From: Silanimonas sp.
GTDB lineage: Bacteria; Pseudomonadota; Gammaproteobacteria; Xanthomonadales; Xanthomonadaceae
NCBI GenBank assembly: GCA_018334015.1
Contig: JAGXTI010000011.1
Location: 1-49,192, forward strand
Reading direction: 5' to 3'
Length of the DNA stretch: 49,192 nucleotides
In this document: positions 7,998 through 16,784 of the stretch, piece by piece
Layout: each line of letters starts with the position of its first letter
Position numbering within the stretch: the first letter of the stretch is position 1
Translations under genes and position numbers: made by a program
Notes under the pieces: generated by a model
The model's input: only the letters and a program-made list of their open reading frames with translations
The model's database searches: none
What the model was told of the DNA's origin: nothing

Positions 7998-9599
7998 ATG
8001 TCCGAACGCGATGTGATGGAGTACGACGTCGTCGTCGTCGGGGCCGGCCCGGCCGGTTTGGCCTTCGCCATTCGCTTGAAGCAGAAGTCGCCGGAAACGA
8101 CGGTCTGCGTCATCGAGAAAGCCTCGACGATCGGCGCGCAGGTGCTTTCGGGCGCGGTCATCGAACCCGGTCCCTTGGACGAGCTGCTGCCCGGCTGGCG
8201 CGAGAACCCGCCGCCGATCTGCGTGCCGGCCACCGACGATGAATTCTGGTTCCTCACCAAGACCGGCGGCTTCAAGTTCCCGATCGTGCCGCCGCAGATG
8301 GCGAACCACGGCAACTTCATCGTCTCGCTCGGGGCGACCTGTGCGTGGCTGGCGCCGCAGGCCGAGGCGCTGGGCGTGGAGATCTACCCCGGCTTCGCCG
8401 CCTCGGAAGCACTGATCGAGGACGGCCGTGTGGTCGGCGTGCGCATCGGTGACATGGGTGTGGCCAAGGACGGCACGCACAAGCACAGCTACACCCAGGG
8501 CATCGACATCCGCGCCCGACTCACCGTGCTCGCCGAAGGCGCGCGCGGGCATCTCGCCAAACGCCTGATCAAGCAGTACGCGCTCGACGCCGAGTGCGAC
8601 CCGCAGAGCTATTCGATCGGCATCAAGGAGCTGTGGCAATTGCCCGAGGGCCGCGTCACGCCCGGCAAGATCGTGCACAGCCTCGGCTGGCCGGCCGATT
8701 CGCGCACCTACGGCGGCAGCTTCCTGTATCACTTGACGGACAACCGCGTGGCGCTCGGCTACGTCTCGGGCCTCGACTACCGCGATCCGAACTACCAGCC
8801 CTATGAAGCCTTCCAGCAATGGAAGCACCACCCCACGGTCAAGCCGATGCTTGAGGGTGGGACGATCCTGTCGGCCGGCGCGCGCGCGATCGTCACCGGC
8901 GGCTACCAGAGCCTGCCGAAGACCGAGATGCCGGGTGCTCTCCTGATCGGCTGCGACGCCGGCCTCGTCAACGTGCCGAAGATCAAGGGCGTGCACCAGG
9001 CGATCCGCAGCGGCATGCTCGCCGCCGACCACGTGGCCGCGAACGGCCCGGTGGCCGAGGGCTTCGATGCCGCGCTGCGCGCCTCGCCCGCCTATGCCGA
9101 GCTGAAGAAGGTCCGCAACGTCAAGCCGGGCTTCAAGAAGGGCTTGTGGTTCGGTCTGGTGAACTCCGGTTGGGAGACGATCACGGCCGGCGCCTCGCCG
9201 TGGACGCTGAAAGTCTCGCCGGACTGGAGCTCGCTGACGAAGCTCTCGCAGCAGGAGTCGCCGAAGCGCGACTACGTGGAGCGCAGCCTCGCGCCACGCG
9301 ATCGTCTGGCCGGCGTCTATTTCGCCGCCACCGAGCACGACGAGGACCAGCCCGTGCACCTGCGCGTGGCCGACACCAATGTCTGCATCACGAAATGCGC
9401 CGAGGAATACGGCAACCCCTGCACGCGCTTCTGCCCGGTCGGCGTCTACGAGATCGTCGAGGACGAGGCCGGCTCGCGCCTGCAGATCAATGCCGCCAAC
9501 TGCGTGCACTGCAAGACCTGCGACATCAAGGACCCCTACCAGATCATCGACTGGGTGACGCCGGAAGGCGGCGCGGGCCCGAACTACCAGAACCTTTGA
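7998..9599 (+). CDS. electron transfer flavoprotein-ubiquinone oxidoreductase
   Basis: Passes electrons from reduced ETF to ubiquinone at the inner membrane. The 533-aa protein has an N-terminal FAD Rossmann motif VVVGAGPAGLAFAI (about residues 10-23), the CVIEKAS segment, a GLVNVPKIKGVHQA region, and a C-terminal 4Fe-4S domain with spaced cysteines (CAEEYGNPCTRFCPVGVYE, then NCVHCKTCDIKDPYQ). ATG at 7998 starts the conserved part; the upstream in-frame extension is not family-like. Its partner genes etfB and etfA are about 30.5 kb away, on the far side of the polysaccharide locus. Confidence 0.97.
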   Translation: MSERDVMEYDVVVVGAGPAGLAFAIRLKQKSPETTVCVIEKASTIGAQVLSGAVIEPGPLDELLPGWRENPPPICVPATDDEFWFLTKTGGFKFPIVPPQMANHGNFIVSLGATCAWLAPQAEALGVEIYPGFAASEALIEDGRVVGVRIGDMGVAKDGTHKHSYTQGIDIRARLTVLAEGARGHLAKRLIKQYALDAECDPQSYSIGIKELWQLPEGRVTPGKIVHSLGWPADSRTYGGSFLYHLTDNRVALGYVSGLDYRDPNYQPYEAFQQWKHHPTVKPMLEGGTILSAGARAIVTGGYQSLPKTEMPGALLIGCDAGLVNVPKIKGVHQAIRSGMLAADHVAANGPVAEGFDAALRASPAYAELKKVRNVKPGFKKGLWFGLVNSGWETITAGASPWTLKVSPDWSSLTKLSQQESPKRDYVERSLAPRDRLAGVYFAATEHDEDQPVHLRVADTNVCITKCAEEYGNPCTRFCPVGVYEIVEDEAGSRLQINAANCVHCKTCDIKDPYQIIDWVTPEGGAGPNYQNL

Positions 9600-9649
9600 T
9601 GCCCCGTGGGGCCTCGCCTTTGGCCTCGATCGAACCCAGGAGCAACACC

Positions 9650-10708
9650 ATGCCAACGTGGTTGGTCACCGGCGGCGCCGGCTTTATCGGCGGCAATTTC
9701 GTGCTCGAGGCCCGCCAGCGCGGCCTCGCACGGATCATCAACCTCGACGCGCTGACCTACGCCGGCAACCGCGACACGCTGACAGCACTCGAAGAGGATG
9801 CCGACCACGTGTTCGTGCACGGCGACATCGGTGATCGTGCGCTGGTTGCCAAGCTGCTGGACGAGCACGCCGTCGACGCGGTGATCAACTTCGCCGCCGA
9901 AAGCCATGTCGACCGGTCCATCGACGGCCCGGCCGCCTTCATCCAGACCAATGTGGTCGGCACCCTGGCCCTGCTTGAAGCCTGTCGCGATCACTGGAAG
10001 GCGCTGCCGGCCGAGAAAGCAAAGGCGTTCCGCTTCCTGCATGTCTCGACCGACGAGGTCTACGGCTCGCTGGGCGATACCGGTTACTTCACCGAGGACA
10101 CGCCGTTCGCGCCAAACTCGCCCTACTCGGCCTCGAAGGCGGCCTCCGATCATCTCGTGCGCGCCTTCCACCACACCTACGGGCTGCCGGTGCTGACGAC
10201 GAACTGCTCGAACAACTACGGGCCGTTCCAGTTCCCCGAAAAGCTCATTCCGCTGATGATCCAGAAGCTCGTCAAGGGCGAGCCGCTGCCGGTCTACGGC
10301 GACGGTAGCAACATCCGCGACTGGCTCTACGTGGGCGATCACTGCGCCGCGATCCGCGACGTACTGGCGGGCGGCCGCGTTGGCGAGACCTACAACGTCG
10401 GTGGCGACGCCGAGCGCCGCAACATCGAGGTCGTTCATGCACTCTGCGACGCCATCGATGCGCGCCGTCCGCGTGCCGACGGCCAGTCGCGCCGCGTGCA
10501 GATCAGCTTCGTCAAGGACCGCCCGGGCCACGACCAGCGCTACGCCATCGACGCCAGCAAGCTCAAGCGCGAGCTGGGCTGGGCGCCGACCGTGAGCTTC
10601 GAGCAGGGCCTCGCGCTCACCATCGACTGGTACCTCGGCAACGAAGCGTGGGTGGGGAAGATCCTCGACGGCAGCTACCGCCTCGAACGCATCGGCACGC
10701 AGGGCTGA
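9650..10708 (+). CDS. rmlB: dTDP-glucose 4,6-dehydratase
   Basis: Second step of dTDP-L-rhamnose synthesis: dTDP-glucose to dTDP-4-keto-6-deoxyglucose. 352 aa, normal for the family. NAD motif TGGAGFIGG at about 6-14, [13 protein letters not shown], catalytic TDE in STDEVYG, and YSASK. The ATG at 9650 follows AGGAGCAAC. The product also feeds the minus-strand amino-sugar genes at 13129-15165 (inference). First of four rml genes in order B-A-C-D. Confidence 0.98.
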   Translation: MPTWLVTGGAGFIGGNFVLEARQRGLARIINLDALTYAGNRDTLTALEEDADHVFVHGDIGDRALVAKLLDEHAVDAVINFAAESHVDRSIDGPAAFIQTNVVGTLALLEACRDHWKALPAEKAKAFRFLHVSTDEVYGSLGDTGYFTEDTPFAPNSPYSASKAASDHLVRAFHHTYGLPVLTTNCSNNYGPFQFPEKLIPLMIQKLVKGEPLPVYGDGSNIRDWLYVGDHCAAIRDVLAGGRVGETYNVGGDAERRNIEVVHALCDAIDARRPRADGQSRRVQISFVKDRPGHDQRYAIDASKLKRELGWAPTVSFEQGLALTIDWYLGNEAWVGKILDGSYRLERIGTQG

Positions 10709-10718
10709 GGAGGCCGCC

Positions 10719-11606
10719 ATGACGCAACGCAAGGGCATCATCCTCGCCGGCGGCTCCGGCACGCGGCTCTATCCGATCACCAAGGGTGTCAGCAAGCAGC
10801 TGCTGCCGGTCTACGACAAGCCGATGATCTACTACCCGCTCTCGGTGCTGATGCTCGCCGGCATCCGCGAGGTGCTGATCATCAACACCCCGCATGAACA
10901 GGCGATGTTCAAGGCCCTGCTCGGGGATGGCTCGCAGTGGGGCATGCGCTTCGAGTACGTCGCCCAGCCGAGTCCCGATGGCTTGGCCCAGGCCTTGATC
11001 CTCGGCCGCGACTTCCTCGACGGTGCACCAAGCTGCCTGGTTCTCGGCGACAACATCTTCCACGGCAGCGGCTTCAGCGAATTGCTGAAGCGCGCCGATG
11101 CGCGCGAATCCGGCGCGACCGTGTTCGGCTACTGGGTGAAGGACGCCAAGGCCTACGGCGTGGCGGAGTTCGACGCCGAGGGCCGCGTGGTTGGGCTGGA
11201 AGAAAAGCCCGCGCAGCCGAAGTCGAACTACGCCGTCACCGGCCTGTACTTCTACGACGGCCGCGCGCCCGAGTTTGCGGCGGCACTCCAACCCTCGCCG
11301 CGCGGCGAGTTGGAGATCACCGACCTCAACCGCCGCTACCTCGAGGACGGCTCGCTGCACCTCGAAAAGATGGGGCGCGGCTACGCTTGGCTCGACACCG
11401 GCACCCACGAGTCGCTGCTGCAGGCCGGCAACTTCATCGAGACCATCGAGCAGCGGCAGGGCCTGCGCGTGGCCTGCCCGGAGGAGATCGCCTACTTCAA
11501 GGGCTGGATCGACGCCGGCCAGCTTGAGGCGCTGGCCAAGCCCCTGGCCAAGAACGGCTACAGGCAGTACCTGCTGTCCCTGCTGACGCACGGCCCGGTG
11601 GCCTGA
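10719..11606 (+). CDS. rmlA: glucose-1-phosphate thymidylyltransferase
   Basis: Makes dTDP-glucose from dTTP and glucose-1-phosphate. 295 aa. N-terminal [20 protein letters not shown], then [15 protein letters not shown] and [10 protein letters not shown] are textbook RmlA. The start has a strong ribosome site (GAGGAGG, six bases ahead). Lies 10 bases after rmlB. Confidence 0.98.
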   Translation: MTQRKGIILAGGSGTRLYPITKGVSKQLLPVYDKPMIYYPLSVLMLAGIREVLIINTPHEQAMFKALLGDGSQWGMRFEYVAQPSPDGLAQALILGRDFLDGAPSCLVLGDNIFHGSGFSELLKRADARESGATVFGYWVKDAKAYGVAEFDAEGRVVGLEEKPAQPKSNYAVTGLYFYDGRAPEFAAALQPSPRGELEITDLNRRYLEDGSLHLEKMGRGYAWLDTGTHESLLQAGNFIETIEQRQGLRVACPEEIAYFKGWIDAGQLEALAKPLAKNGYRQYLLSLLTHGPVA

Positions 11607-11615
11607 AGCTCGCGT

Positions 11616-12173
11616 ATGAAGTTCATCGACACCGCCCTGCCCGGCTGCACGATCATCGAACCCGCCGTGTACGGCGACGCGCGCGGCGCTTTCTTCGAAA
11701 ACTGGAACGCGGCGAAGTTCGCGGCGGCCGGCATCCATGCACAATTTGTGCAGGCCAACGTCTCGACCTCGACGCGCGGCGTGCTCAGAGGCCTGCACTA
11801 CCAGTGGCCGAACCCGCAAGGCAAGCTGGTGCAGGTGCTGGAAGGCGAGGTCTGGGACGTGGTCGTCGATATCCGTCGCGGCTCACCCAGCTTCGGCAAG
11901 AGCGCCGCCGTCGTGCTGAGCGCCGGGAACCGCCGGCAGTTCTGGATCCCCGAAGGGTTCGCCCACGGCTTCGTCGTGCTCAGCGAACGTGCCCTCTTCT
12001 CCTACCTGTGCACGGCGCTCTACGACCGCGAGTGCGATGCGGCGATCCGCTGGAACGACGCTCAACTGGCCATCGACTGGCCGGTGTCCGCACCCGCGCT
12101 GTCGGACAAGGATGCCCAGGCACCGTTCCTCGCCGATCTGGCATCCGAACGCCTGCCGGTGTTCGCGGCATGA
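11616..12173 (+). CDS. rmlC: dTDP-4-dehydrorhamnose 3,5-epimerase
   Basis: Cupin-fold epimerase of the dTDP-L-rhamnose pathway, 185 aa. ENWNAAKFAAAGI, RGVLRGLHYQWP (catalytic His), GKLVQVLEGEVWDVVVDIR and WIPEGFAHGF are all in place. Overlaps rmlD by four bases (ATGA). Confidence 0.98.
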   Translation: MKFIDTALPGCTIIEPAVYGDARGAFFENWNAAKFAAAGIHAQFVQANVSTSTRGVLRGLHYQWPNPQGKLVQVLEGEVWDVVVDIRRGSPSFGKSAAVVLSAGNRRQFWIPEGFAHGFVVLSERALFSYLCTALYDRECDAAIRWNDAQLAIDWPVSAPALSDKDAQAPFLADLASERLPVFAA

Positions 12174-13120
12174 GCACGGGCATGGCCGACCTGCTCGAGC
12201 GCGGCCCGGTGCTGCTGCTGGGTGCCGAGGGCCAGCTTGGCCGCGAATTGCATCGGGCCTTGCTCCGCAGTGGCATCGCCCCGCTGTGCAGCACGCGCAG
12301 CGGCGAGTTTCGCCACGCCCCCTCCAGCAGTTCCCCCGGCCTGCCGGCCTGCGATCTGGCCGTGCCCGGCGCCCTCACCGCGCTGCTGGCCGACATCCGG
12401 CCGGCACTGGTCATCAATGCCGCCGCCTACACGGCGGTCGATCGCGCCGAGTCCGAACCCGGCCTCGCCCGCCGCATCAACGCGGAGGCCGTGGCCGAGC
12501 TCGGCACCGCGGCGAAGGAACTCGGCGCGACCGTCGTGCATTACTCGACCGACTACGTGTTCGCTGGTGACGGCACACGGCCCTACCGCGAGGACGATGC
12601 CCCCGGCCCGGTGTCGGTCTACGGCCGGAGCAAGCTCGCCGGCGAGCGGGCGCTCGCCGCCAGCGGCGCGGAAGCCCTGACGCTCCGCCTCGCCTGGGTC
12701 TACGCCGCGCACAGCGCCAACTTCCTGCGCACCATGCTGCGGTTCGGCGCCGAGCGCGACGCGCTGCGCGTGGTCGCCGACCAGATCGGCGCACCGACAC
12801 CGGCGCACTGGATCGCCGCGGCCACGCTGAAGGCGATCGACGCCGGTGCCCGCGGGCTCTACCACCTTGCCCCGCAGGGCGAGACCTCGTGGCATGGCTA
12901 CGCCGAGGCGATCTTCATTGGCGCGGTCGCGCGCGGCTTGCTGCCGAAGGCCCCGACGGTCGAGGCGATCCCCTCCACCGCCTACCCCACGCCCGCTGCG
13001 CGGCCGGCGTGGTCGGTGCTCGACAGCGGCGCGCTCGAGCGCGACACCGGCGTCCGCCTGCCGAACTGGCGCGTCGGCCTCGACGAAGTCCTCGACCAGC
13101 TCGCCGCGGCGGCGCCCTGA
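12170..13120 (+). CDS. rmlD: dTDP-4-dehydrorhamnose reductase
   Basis: Final step to dTDP-L-rhamnose. 316 aa SDR-family reductase: LLLGAEGQLGRELHRAL near the N-terminus, VINAAAYTAVDRAE, VHYSTDYVFAGDGTRPY, catalytic YGRSK, and LRLAWVYA. The ATG at 12170 overlaps the rmlC stop, indicating coupled translation. The gene ends 8 bases before a convergent minus-strand gene. Confidence 0.97.
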   Translation: MSTGMADLLERGPVLLLGAEGQLGRELHRALLRSGIAPLCSTRSGEFRHAPSSSSPGLPACDLAVPGALTALLADIRPALVINAAAYTAVDRAESEPGLARRINAEAVAELGTAAKELGATVVHYSTDYVFAGDGTRPYREDDAPGPVSVYGRSKLAGERALAASGAEALTLRLAWVYAAHSANFLRTMLRFGAERDALRVVADQIGAPTPAHWIAAATLKAIDAGARGLYHLAPQGETSWHGYAEAIFIGAVARGLLPKAPTVEAIPSTAYPTPAARPAWSVLDSGALERDTGVRLPNWRVGLDEVLDQLAAAAP

Positions 13121-13128
13121 CGGGCCAC

Positions 13129-14061
13129 TCAACCCACGAGCGACTTGAACGCCTCGTAGCTGCGCACGTACTCCTCGGCGTCATAAGGCTCGGAAGCGAA
13201 CACCAGCAGCACCGCGTCGCGCGAGTAGCGGTACTGCGTGCCCCAGGTCATCGGCGGCAGGTGCAGGCCGAGGTCGGGGCGATCCAGCAAAAATTCGGCG
13301 CGCTGCCGGCCATCGTCGGCCAGCACCCGCACCGAGCCCGCGACGCAGAGCAGGAACTGGTGGCAGCGCTTGTGTGCGTGCTCGCCGCGGGTCTCGGCAC
13401 TGGGCACGTCGAAGACCAGGAAATAGCGTTGCGGCGCGAACGGCAAGTCGCGGGCGAACTCGCCCACCGAGAGCGCGCCGCGCAGGTCGGCGAAGCGCGG
13501 CAGGCGATGCAGGCTGACGCCGTGCACCGGCGTGTCGACACGCCCCGGCCCCGGTGGCGGTGCGATCGTGGCACCGGCCTCGCGGGCCGGGCCTTCGGCA
13601 CCGACGTAACCGACGATGCGCGCCGGATTGCCGACCACGATGGCATTCGGCGGCACCGAGCGGGTGACCACCGCGCCGGCACCGATCATCGCGCCGCGGC
13701 CGATGGTCAGGCCCGGCAGGATGGTGGCGTTCGCACCGATCGAGGCCCCGTTTTCCACGACGGTCTTCGGGAACTCGGCCGGGTACTGCCGGCTGCGCGG
13801 GAAACGGTCGTTGGTGAAGGTGGCGTTCGGCCCGACGAACACATCGTCGCCGAGGCGAAGGCCGTCCCAGAGTTGCACGCCGCACTTCACGGTGACGCGG
13901 TCGCCGACCACCACATCGTTCTCGACAAACACGCCATCGCAGACGTTGCCGTCGGCCCCGATGCGAGCCCCGGGCAGCACATGGGCGAAGGCCCAGATGC
14001 GGGTGCGCGGGCCGATCTGGGTTGATTCGCACAGCGCCTGCGGGTGCACGAAGAAGTCCAT
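13129..14061 (-). CDS. WxcM-like fused sugar N-acyltransferase / dTDP-hexulose 3,4-ketoisomerase
   Basis: A 310-aa two-domain enzyme. Residues about 1-160 are a left-handed beta-helix acyltransferase (hexapeptide repeats such as [20 protein letters not shown], then [10 protein letters not shown] and [22 protein letters not shown]). Residues about 180-310 are an FdtA/QdtA-type cupin ([41 protein letters not shown]). The isomerase would convert the RmlB product to a 3-keto sugar, the neighbour would aminate it, and the acyltransferase would acetylate it, giving a dTDP-3-acetamido-3,6-dideoxyhexose such as Fuc3NAc or Qui3NAc. Which epimer cannot be told. Three bases separate it from the aminotransferase stop. 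Confidence 0.9.
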   Translation of the reverse strand: MDFFVHPQALCESTQIGPRTRIWAFAHVLPGARIGADGNVCDGVFVENDVVVGDRVTVKCGVQLWDGLRLGDDVFVGPNATFTNDRFPRSRQYPAEFPKTVVENGASIGANATILPGLTIGRGAMIGAGAVVTRSVPPNAIVVGNPARIVGYVGAEGPAREAGATIAPPPGPGRVDTPVHGVSLHRLPRFADLRGALSVGEFARDLPFAPQRYFLVFDVPSAETRGEHAHKRCHQFLLCVAGSVRVLADDGRQRAEFLLDRPDLGLHLPPMTWGTQYRYSRDAVLLVFASEPYDAEEYVRSYEAFKSLVG

Positions 14062-14064
14062 GGC

Positions 14065-15165
14065 TCAGGTCTCCGGAAAGGCGTTGCAGGCGGCGATCAC
14101 GGCCTCGACCTCGGCATCGTCCAACTCCGGGAAGCAGGGCAGGCTCAGCACCTCGCGGGCCAGGCGCTCGGCCATCGGCAGCTGCAGGGCCTGGTAGCGA
14201 CCGGCGAAGCAGGGCTGGCGGTGGTCGGGCAGCGGGTAGTGGATGTCGGTCTGCACGCCCAGCCCGTGCAGGTGCGCGGCCAGCGCATCGCGCCGCTCGC
14301 AGCGCAGCACGAACAGGTGGGCGACATCGTCCTCGCCGCCGCCTTCGGGCAGGCGCAGGTCGGGGTGGCGGATGCCGGCCCGGTAGGCCTGAGCAATGGC
14401 GCGGCGGCGGGCGTTCCAGCCCTCGAGCCGCGGCAGCATGGCGTGCAGGAAGCGCGCCTGCAGTTCGTCGAGCCGCGAGTTGCGACCACCGGGCAGCGCG
14501 TTGTGGTACTTGGCCGACCAGCCGTACTGGCGCAACGGCCGCAGCCGTGCGGCAAGCTCGGGCCGCCGCGACAGCACCGCGCCGCCGTCGCCCAGTGCGC
14601 CGAGGTTCTTGGTCGGGTAGAAGCTGAAAGCTGCAACATCGCCGAAGGCACCGGCACGCCGACCACCGCGCATCGCTCCGTGCGCCTGGGCGCAATCCTC
14701 GACCACCGCCACGCCCTGCGCCGCCGCCCAGTCGACGATGGTCTCGATCGCCGCGAGCCGGCCGTAGAGGTGGGTCACGATCACCGCCTTGAGCCGGTCG
14801 ACAGCCAGCGCGCGCTCGCGCAGCGCGGCCGGGTCGATCCGGCCCTCGGCATCGACATCGACGAACAGCGGCTCGGCACCGCAGGCGAGCACCGCCGATG
14901 TGCCGTACATGGCCGCGTTCGGCACCACCGCGACGCGGTCGCCGGGCCCGACACCGACCGCCTTGAGCGCCAGTTCCAGGGCATCGGTGCCGTTGGCCAC
15001 GCCCACCGCCTCGGCCACGCCGCACCAGGCGGCGAAGGCCTGCTCGAAAGCGCGCACGCCGGGGCCCAGCACGTAATGGCCCGAGCCGATGACCTCGGCA
15101 GCGATGCGCGCCAGCTCGTTCTGCAGGGGCGCGATGTGGCGCCCGAGGGCATTGATCGGAATCAT
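14065..15165 (-). CDS. DegT/DnrJ/EryC1/StrS sugar aminotransferase (FdtB/QdtB-like)
   Basis: PLP enzyme of 366 aa predicted to aminate a dTDP-3-keto-6-deoxyhexose. Family features: SGHYVLGPGVRAFEQAFA, GVANGTDALELALKAVGVGPGD, VEDCAQAHGA, PLP Lys in SFYPTKNLGALGDGG, and NSRLDELQA. The ATG at 15165 follows AGGAACCG, a good ribosome site; upstream in-frame codons pass through the promoter. It is the first gene of a two-gene minus-strand operon with the WxcM-like enzyme, divergent from the ATP-grasp gene. Confidence 0.93.
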   Translation of the reverse strand: MIPINALGRHIAPLQNELARIAAEVIGSGHYVLGPGVRAFEQAFAAWCGVAEAVGVANGTDALELALKAVGVGPGDRVAVVPNAAMYGTSAVLACGAEPLFVDVDAEGRIDPAALRERALAVDRLKAVIVTHLYGRLAAIETIVDWAAAQGVAVVEDCAQAHGAMRGGRRAGAFGDVAAFSFYPTKNLGALGDGGAVLSRRPELAARLRPLRQYGWSAKYHNALPGGRNSRLDELQARFLHAMLPRLEGWNARRRAIAQAYRAGIRHPDLRLPEGGGEDDVAHLFVLRCERRDALAAHLHGLGVQTDIHYPLPDHRQPCFAGRYQALQLPMAERLAREVLSLPCFPELDDAEVEAVIAACNAFPET

Positions 15166-15191
15166 CCACGGTTCCTGTTCGACCGACGCCC

Positions 15192-15219
15192 ATTCTAGCG
15201 CCGGGGCCGGCGCTACACT
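15192..15219. promoter_or_regulatory. back-to-back divergent promoters around a 16-bp palindrome
   Basis: On the minus strand TAGAAT (15197-15192) lies about 27 bases before the aminotransferase start. On the plus strand TACACT (15214-15219) lies about 31 bases before the ATP-grasp start. Exactly between them is a perfect palindrome of 7-bp arms and a 2-base centre (15198-15213). Neither promoter has room for an independent -35, since each -35 region overlaps the other's -10. A regulator could bind the palindrome and control both (inference). Confidence 0.5.
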
Positions 15220-15249
15220 TGTAGGCCCGCCGACCCGCCAGCACCGCGC

Positions 15250-16161
15250 ATGCGTATCGCGCTCGCCACCGCCATCGCCGCCTTCGCGCTCGACGAGGAC
15301 CTGCCGCCGCTGCTCGAGGCGCTGCGCCAACGCGGGCACCACGCCGAGGCCCTGGCCTGGGACGACCCGACCGTGTCCTGGGCCCGCTTCGAGCTCGTGC
15401 TGCTGCGCTCGACCTGGAACTACACCGACAAGCCCGCGGAATTCCTGCGCTGGTGCGAGCAGGTGTCAGCGAGCACCCGGCTGCTCAATCCGCCGGCGCT
15501 GGTGCGCTGGAACACCGACAAGCGCTACCTCGCCGAGCTCGCCGCCGCCGGCGTGCCGGTGATCGAAAGCCACTACCTGGCACCCGGCGATGATCCCGCC
15601 GCGTTTCCCGCCCACGCCGAATTCGTGGTGAAACCCTGCATCGGTGCCGGCTCGCGCGACACCCAGCGCTACACCGCGCCGAATCGCGCCGCCGCCGTGG
15701 CCCATGCCAAGCGCCTGCTCGAGGCCGGCCGCCATGTGCTGGTGCAGCCCTACCTCACGGCGGTCGACAGCGCCGGTGAAACCGCCCTGATGTTCTTCGC
15801 CGGCCGCTACTCGCACGCCATCCGCAAGGGCCCGCTGCTGGTGCGCGACGGCAAGGCCACCCGCGCCCTGTTCGCGCCGGAGGCGATCACCTCGCGCGAA
15901 CCGTCGGCCGTCGAGATCGAGGTCGCAGAGCGGGTGTTGGCCGCGATCCCCGGCGGCGCGCCGCTGTACGCGCGCGTCGACCTGCTGCCCTCGCCTTCAG
16001 GCCCGCAGCTGCTGGAACTGGAACTCACCGAGCCTTCGCTGTTCTTCGCCACCGCGCCGGGTTCGGTGGAACGCTTCGTTGTGGCGATCGAGGCGGCCGA
16101 GGCGGACGCAGCGATCGAGGCGGTCGATATGGCCAAGCCAAGGTTCGGGAAGCAGTGCTAA
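15250..16161 (+). CDS. ATP-grasp domain protein (DcsG/RimK-like superfamily)
   Basis: A 303-aa soluble protein of a family often labelled ATP-grasp. N-terminal pre-ATP-grasp part (1-95: MRIALATA, VLLRSTWNYTDKPAEF, RWNTDKRYLAEL). The ATP-grasp core has EFVVKPCIGAGSRDTQRY, a LVQPYLTAVDSAGETALMFFAG loop, LYARVDLLPS and the metal-binding ELELTEPSLFF. Members ligate an amine to a carboxylate or carbamoyl group; DcsG, the cycloserine cyclo-ligase, is a characterised relative. The substrate is unknown. No biosynthetic partner is obvious next door. Confidence 0.8.
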   Translation: MRIALATAIAAFALDEDLPPLLEALRQRGHHAEALAWDDPTVSWARFELVLLRSTWNYTDKPAEFLRWCEQVSASTRLLNPPALVRWNTDKRYLAELAAAGVPVIESHYLAPGDDPAAFPAHAEFVVKPCIGAGSRDTQRYTAPNRAAAVAHAKRLLEAGRHVLVQPYLTAVDSAGETALMFFAGRYSHAIRKGPLLVRDGKATRALFAPEAITSREPSAVEIEVAERVLAAIPGGAPLYARVDLLPSPSGPQLLELELTEPSLFFATAPGSVERFVVAIEAAEADAAIEAVDMAKPRFGKQC

Positions 16162-16192
16162 TCTGCCCGCCCCGTCCTCATTTCACGCCGCC

Positions 16193-16768
16193 ATGCATCG
16201 TCCTATCGCCCTCGCCTTGCTCAGCCTTGCCTTGCTTGCTGCCTGCGGACGCGAGCTGCCCGCCCCCGCCGAACCCACTCCAGCCGCGCCAGCTCCGGCA
16301 GTGGGTGTCGATGCGGTCACCGCCATCGATGCCCCCATCCCGCCCGAGCAGATCGCCACCCGGCTCGAGCTGGCTCAGGCCCCGCGCTACAACGCCGCCG
16401 GCGACAGCCTCGAACTTACGGTGCGCATCCACAACGACGGCCAAGCCACGCTGGTGGGCCAGGGTTCGGCCATGGTCAACCTCGGCGCCATGCTGGTCGG
16501 CCCGGAAGGCCCCGACGCGCCGCCCGGTCTTCGCGACTTCGTCCGCGCTCCGCTACCGCTCTTGGCCCCCGGCACGCAGGCCGAGGTGGCCATCTCGCTG
16601 CCGGCCGAGCCGCTGCTGGGTCTGCCGGTGCGACTGGAACTGGTGCAGGAGGGGGTGAACTGGTTCGCCGCCTACGGCCAGCCGGTGCTCGACCTCGGCC
16701 CCTTCCAGCGCTGCCAAGGCGCGGCTGGCACGCTCTGCGACGCCGACGGCCAAGCCCTCAGCCCCTGA
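16193..16768 (+). CDS. putative lipoprotein, function unknown
   Basis: A 191-aa predicted lipoprotein: signal peptide with lipobox LLAACG (Cys 18), then a Pro/Ala-rich linker (about 22-42) and a compact domain with [16 protein letters not shown] that resembles an Ig-like or LEA/FxLD-type beta-sandwich. One cysteine pair (CQGAAGTLC) lies near the C-terminus. It was not recognised as a named family. It follows the ATP-grasp gene by about 30 bases and precedes the phosphomannomutase gene by 16, so it may be co-transcribed with either. TGCTAATCT at 16155-16163 could be an extended -10. Confidence 0.65.
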   Translation: MHRPIALALLSLALLAACGRELPAPAEPTPAAPAPAVGVDAVTAIDAPIPPEQIATRLELAQAPRYNAAGDSLELTVRIHNDGQATLVGQGSAMVNLGAMLVGPEGPDAPPGLRDFVRAPLPLLAPGTQAEVAISLPAEPLLGLPVRLELVQEGVNWFAAYGQPVLDLGPFQRCQGAAGTLCDADGQALSP

Positions 16769-16784
16769 ACGGACACCCTCGCGA

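Noticed and set aside
7995-9656. 553-codon minus-strand frame across ETF-QO
   Set aside because: Shadow of a well-conserved gene on the plus strand; composition typical of G/C-rich antisense frames.
13181-15244. 687-codon minus-strand frame across the amino-sugar genes
   Set aside because: Overlaps two real genes on the same strand in another frame and is dominated by Arg, Ala and Gly.
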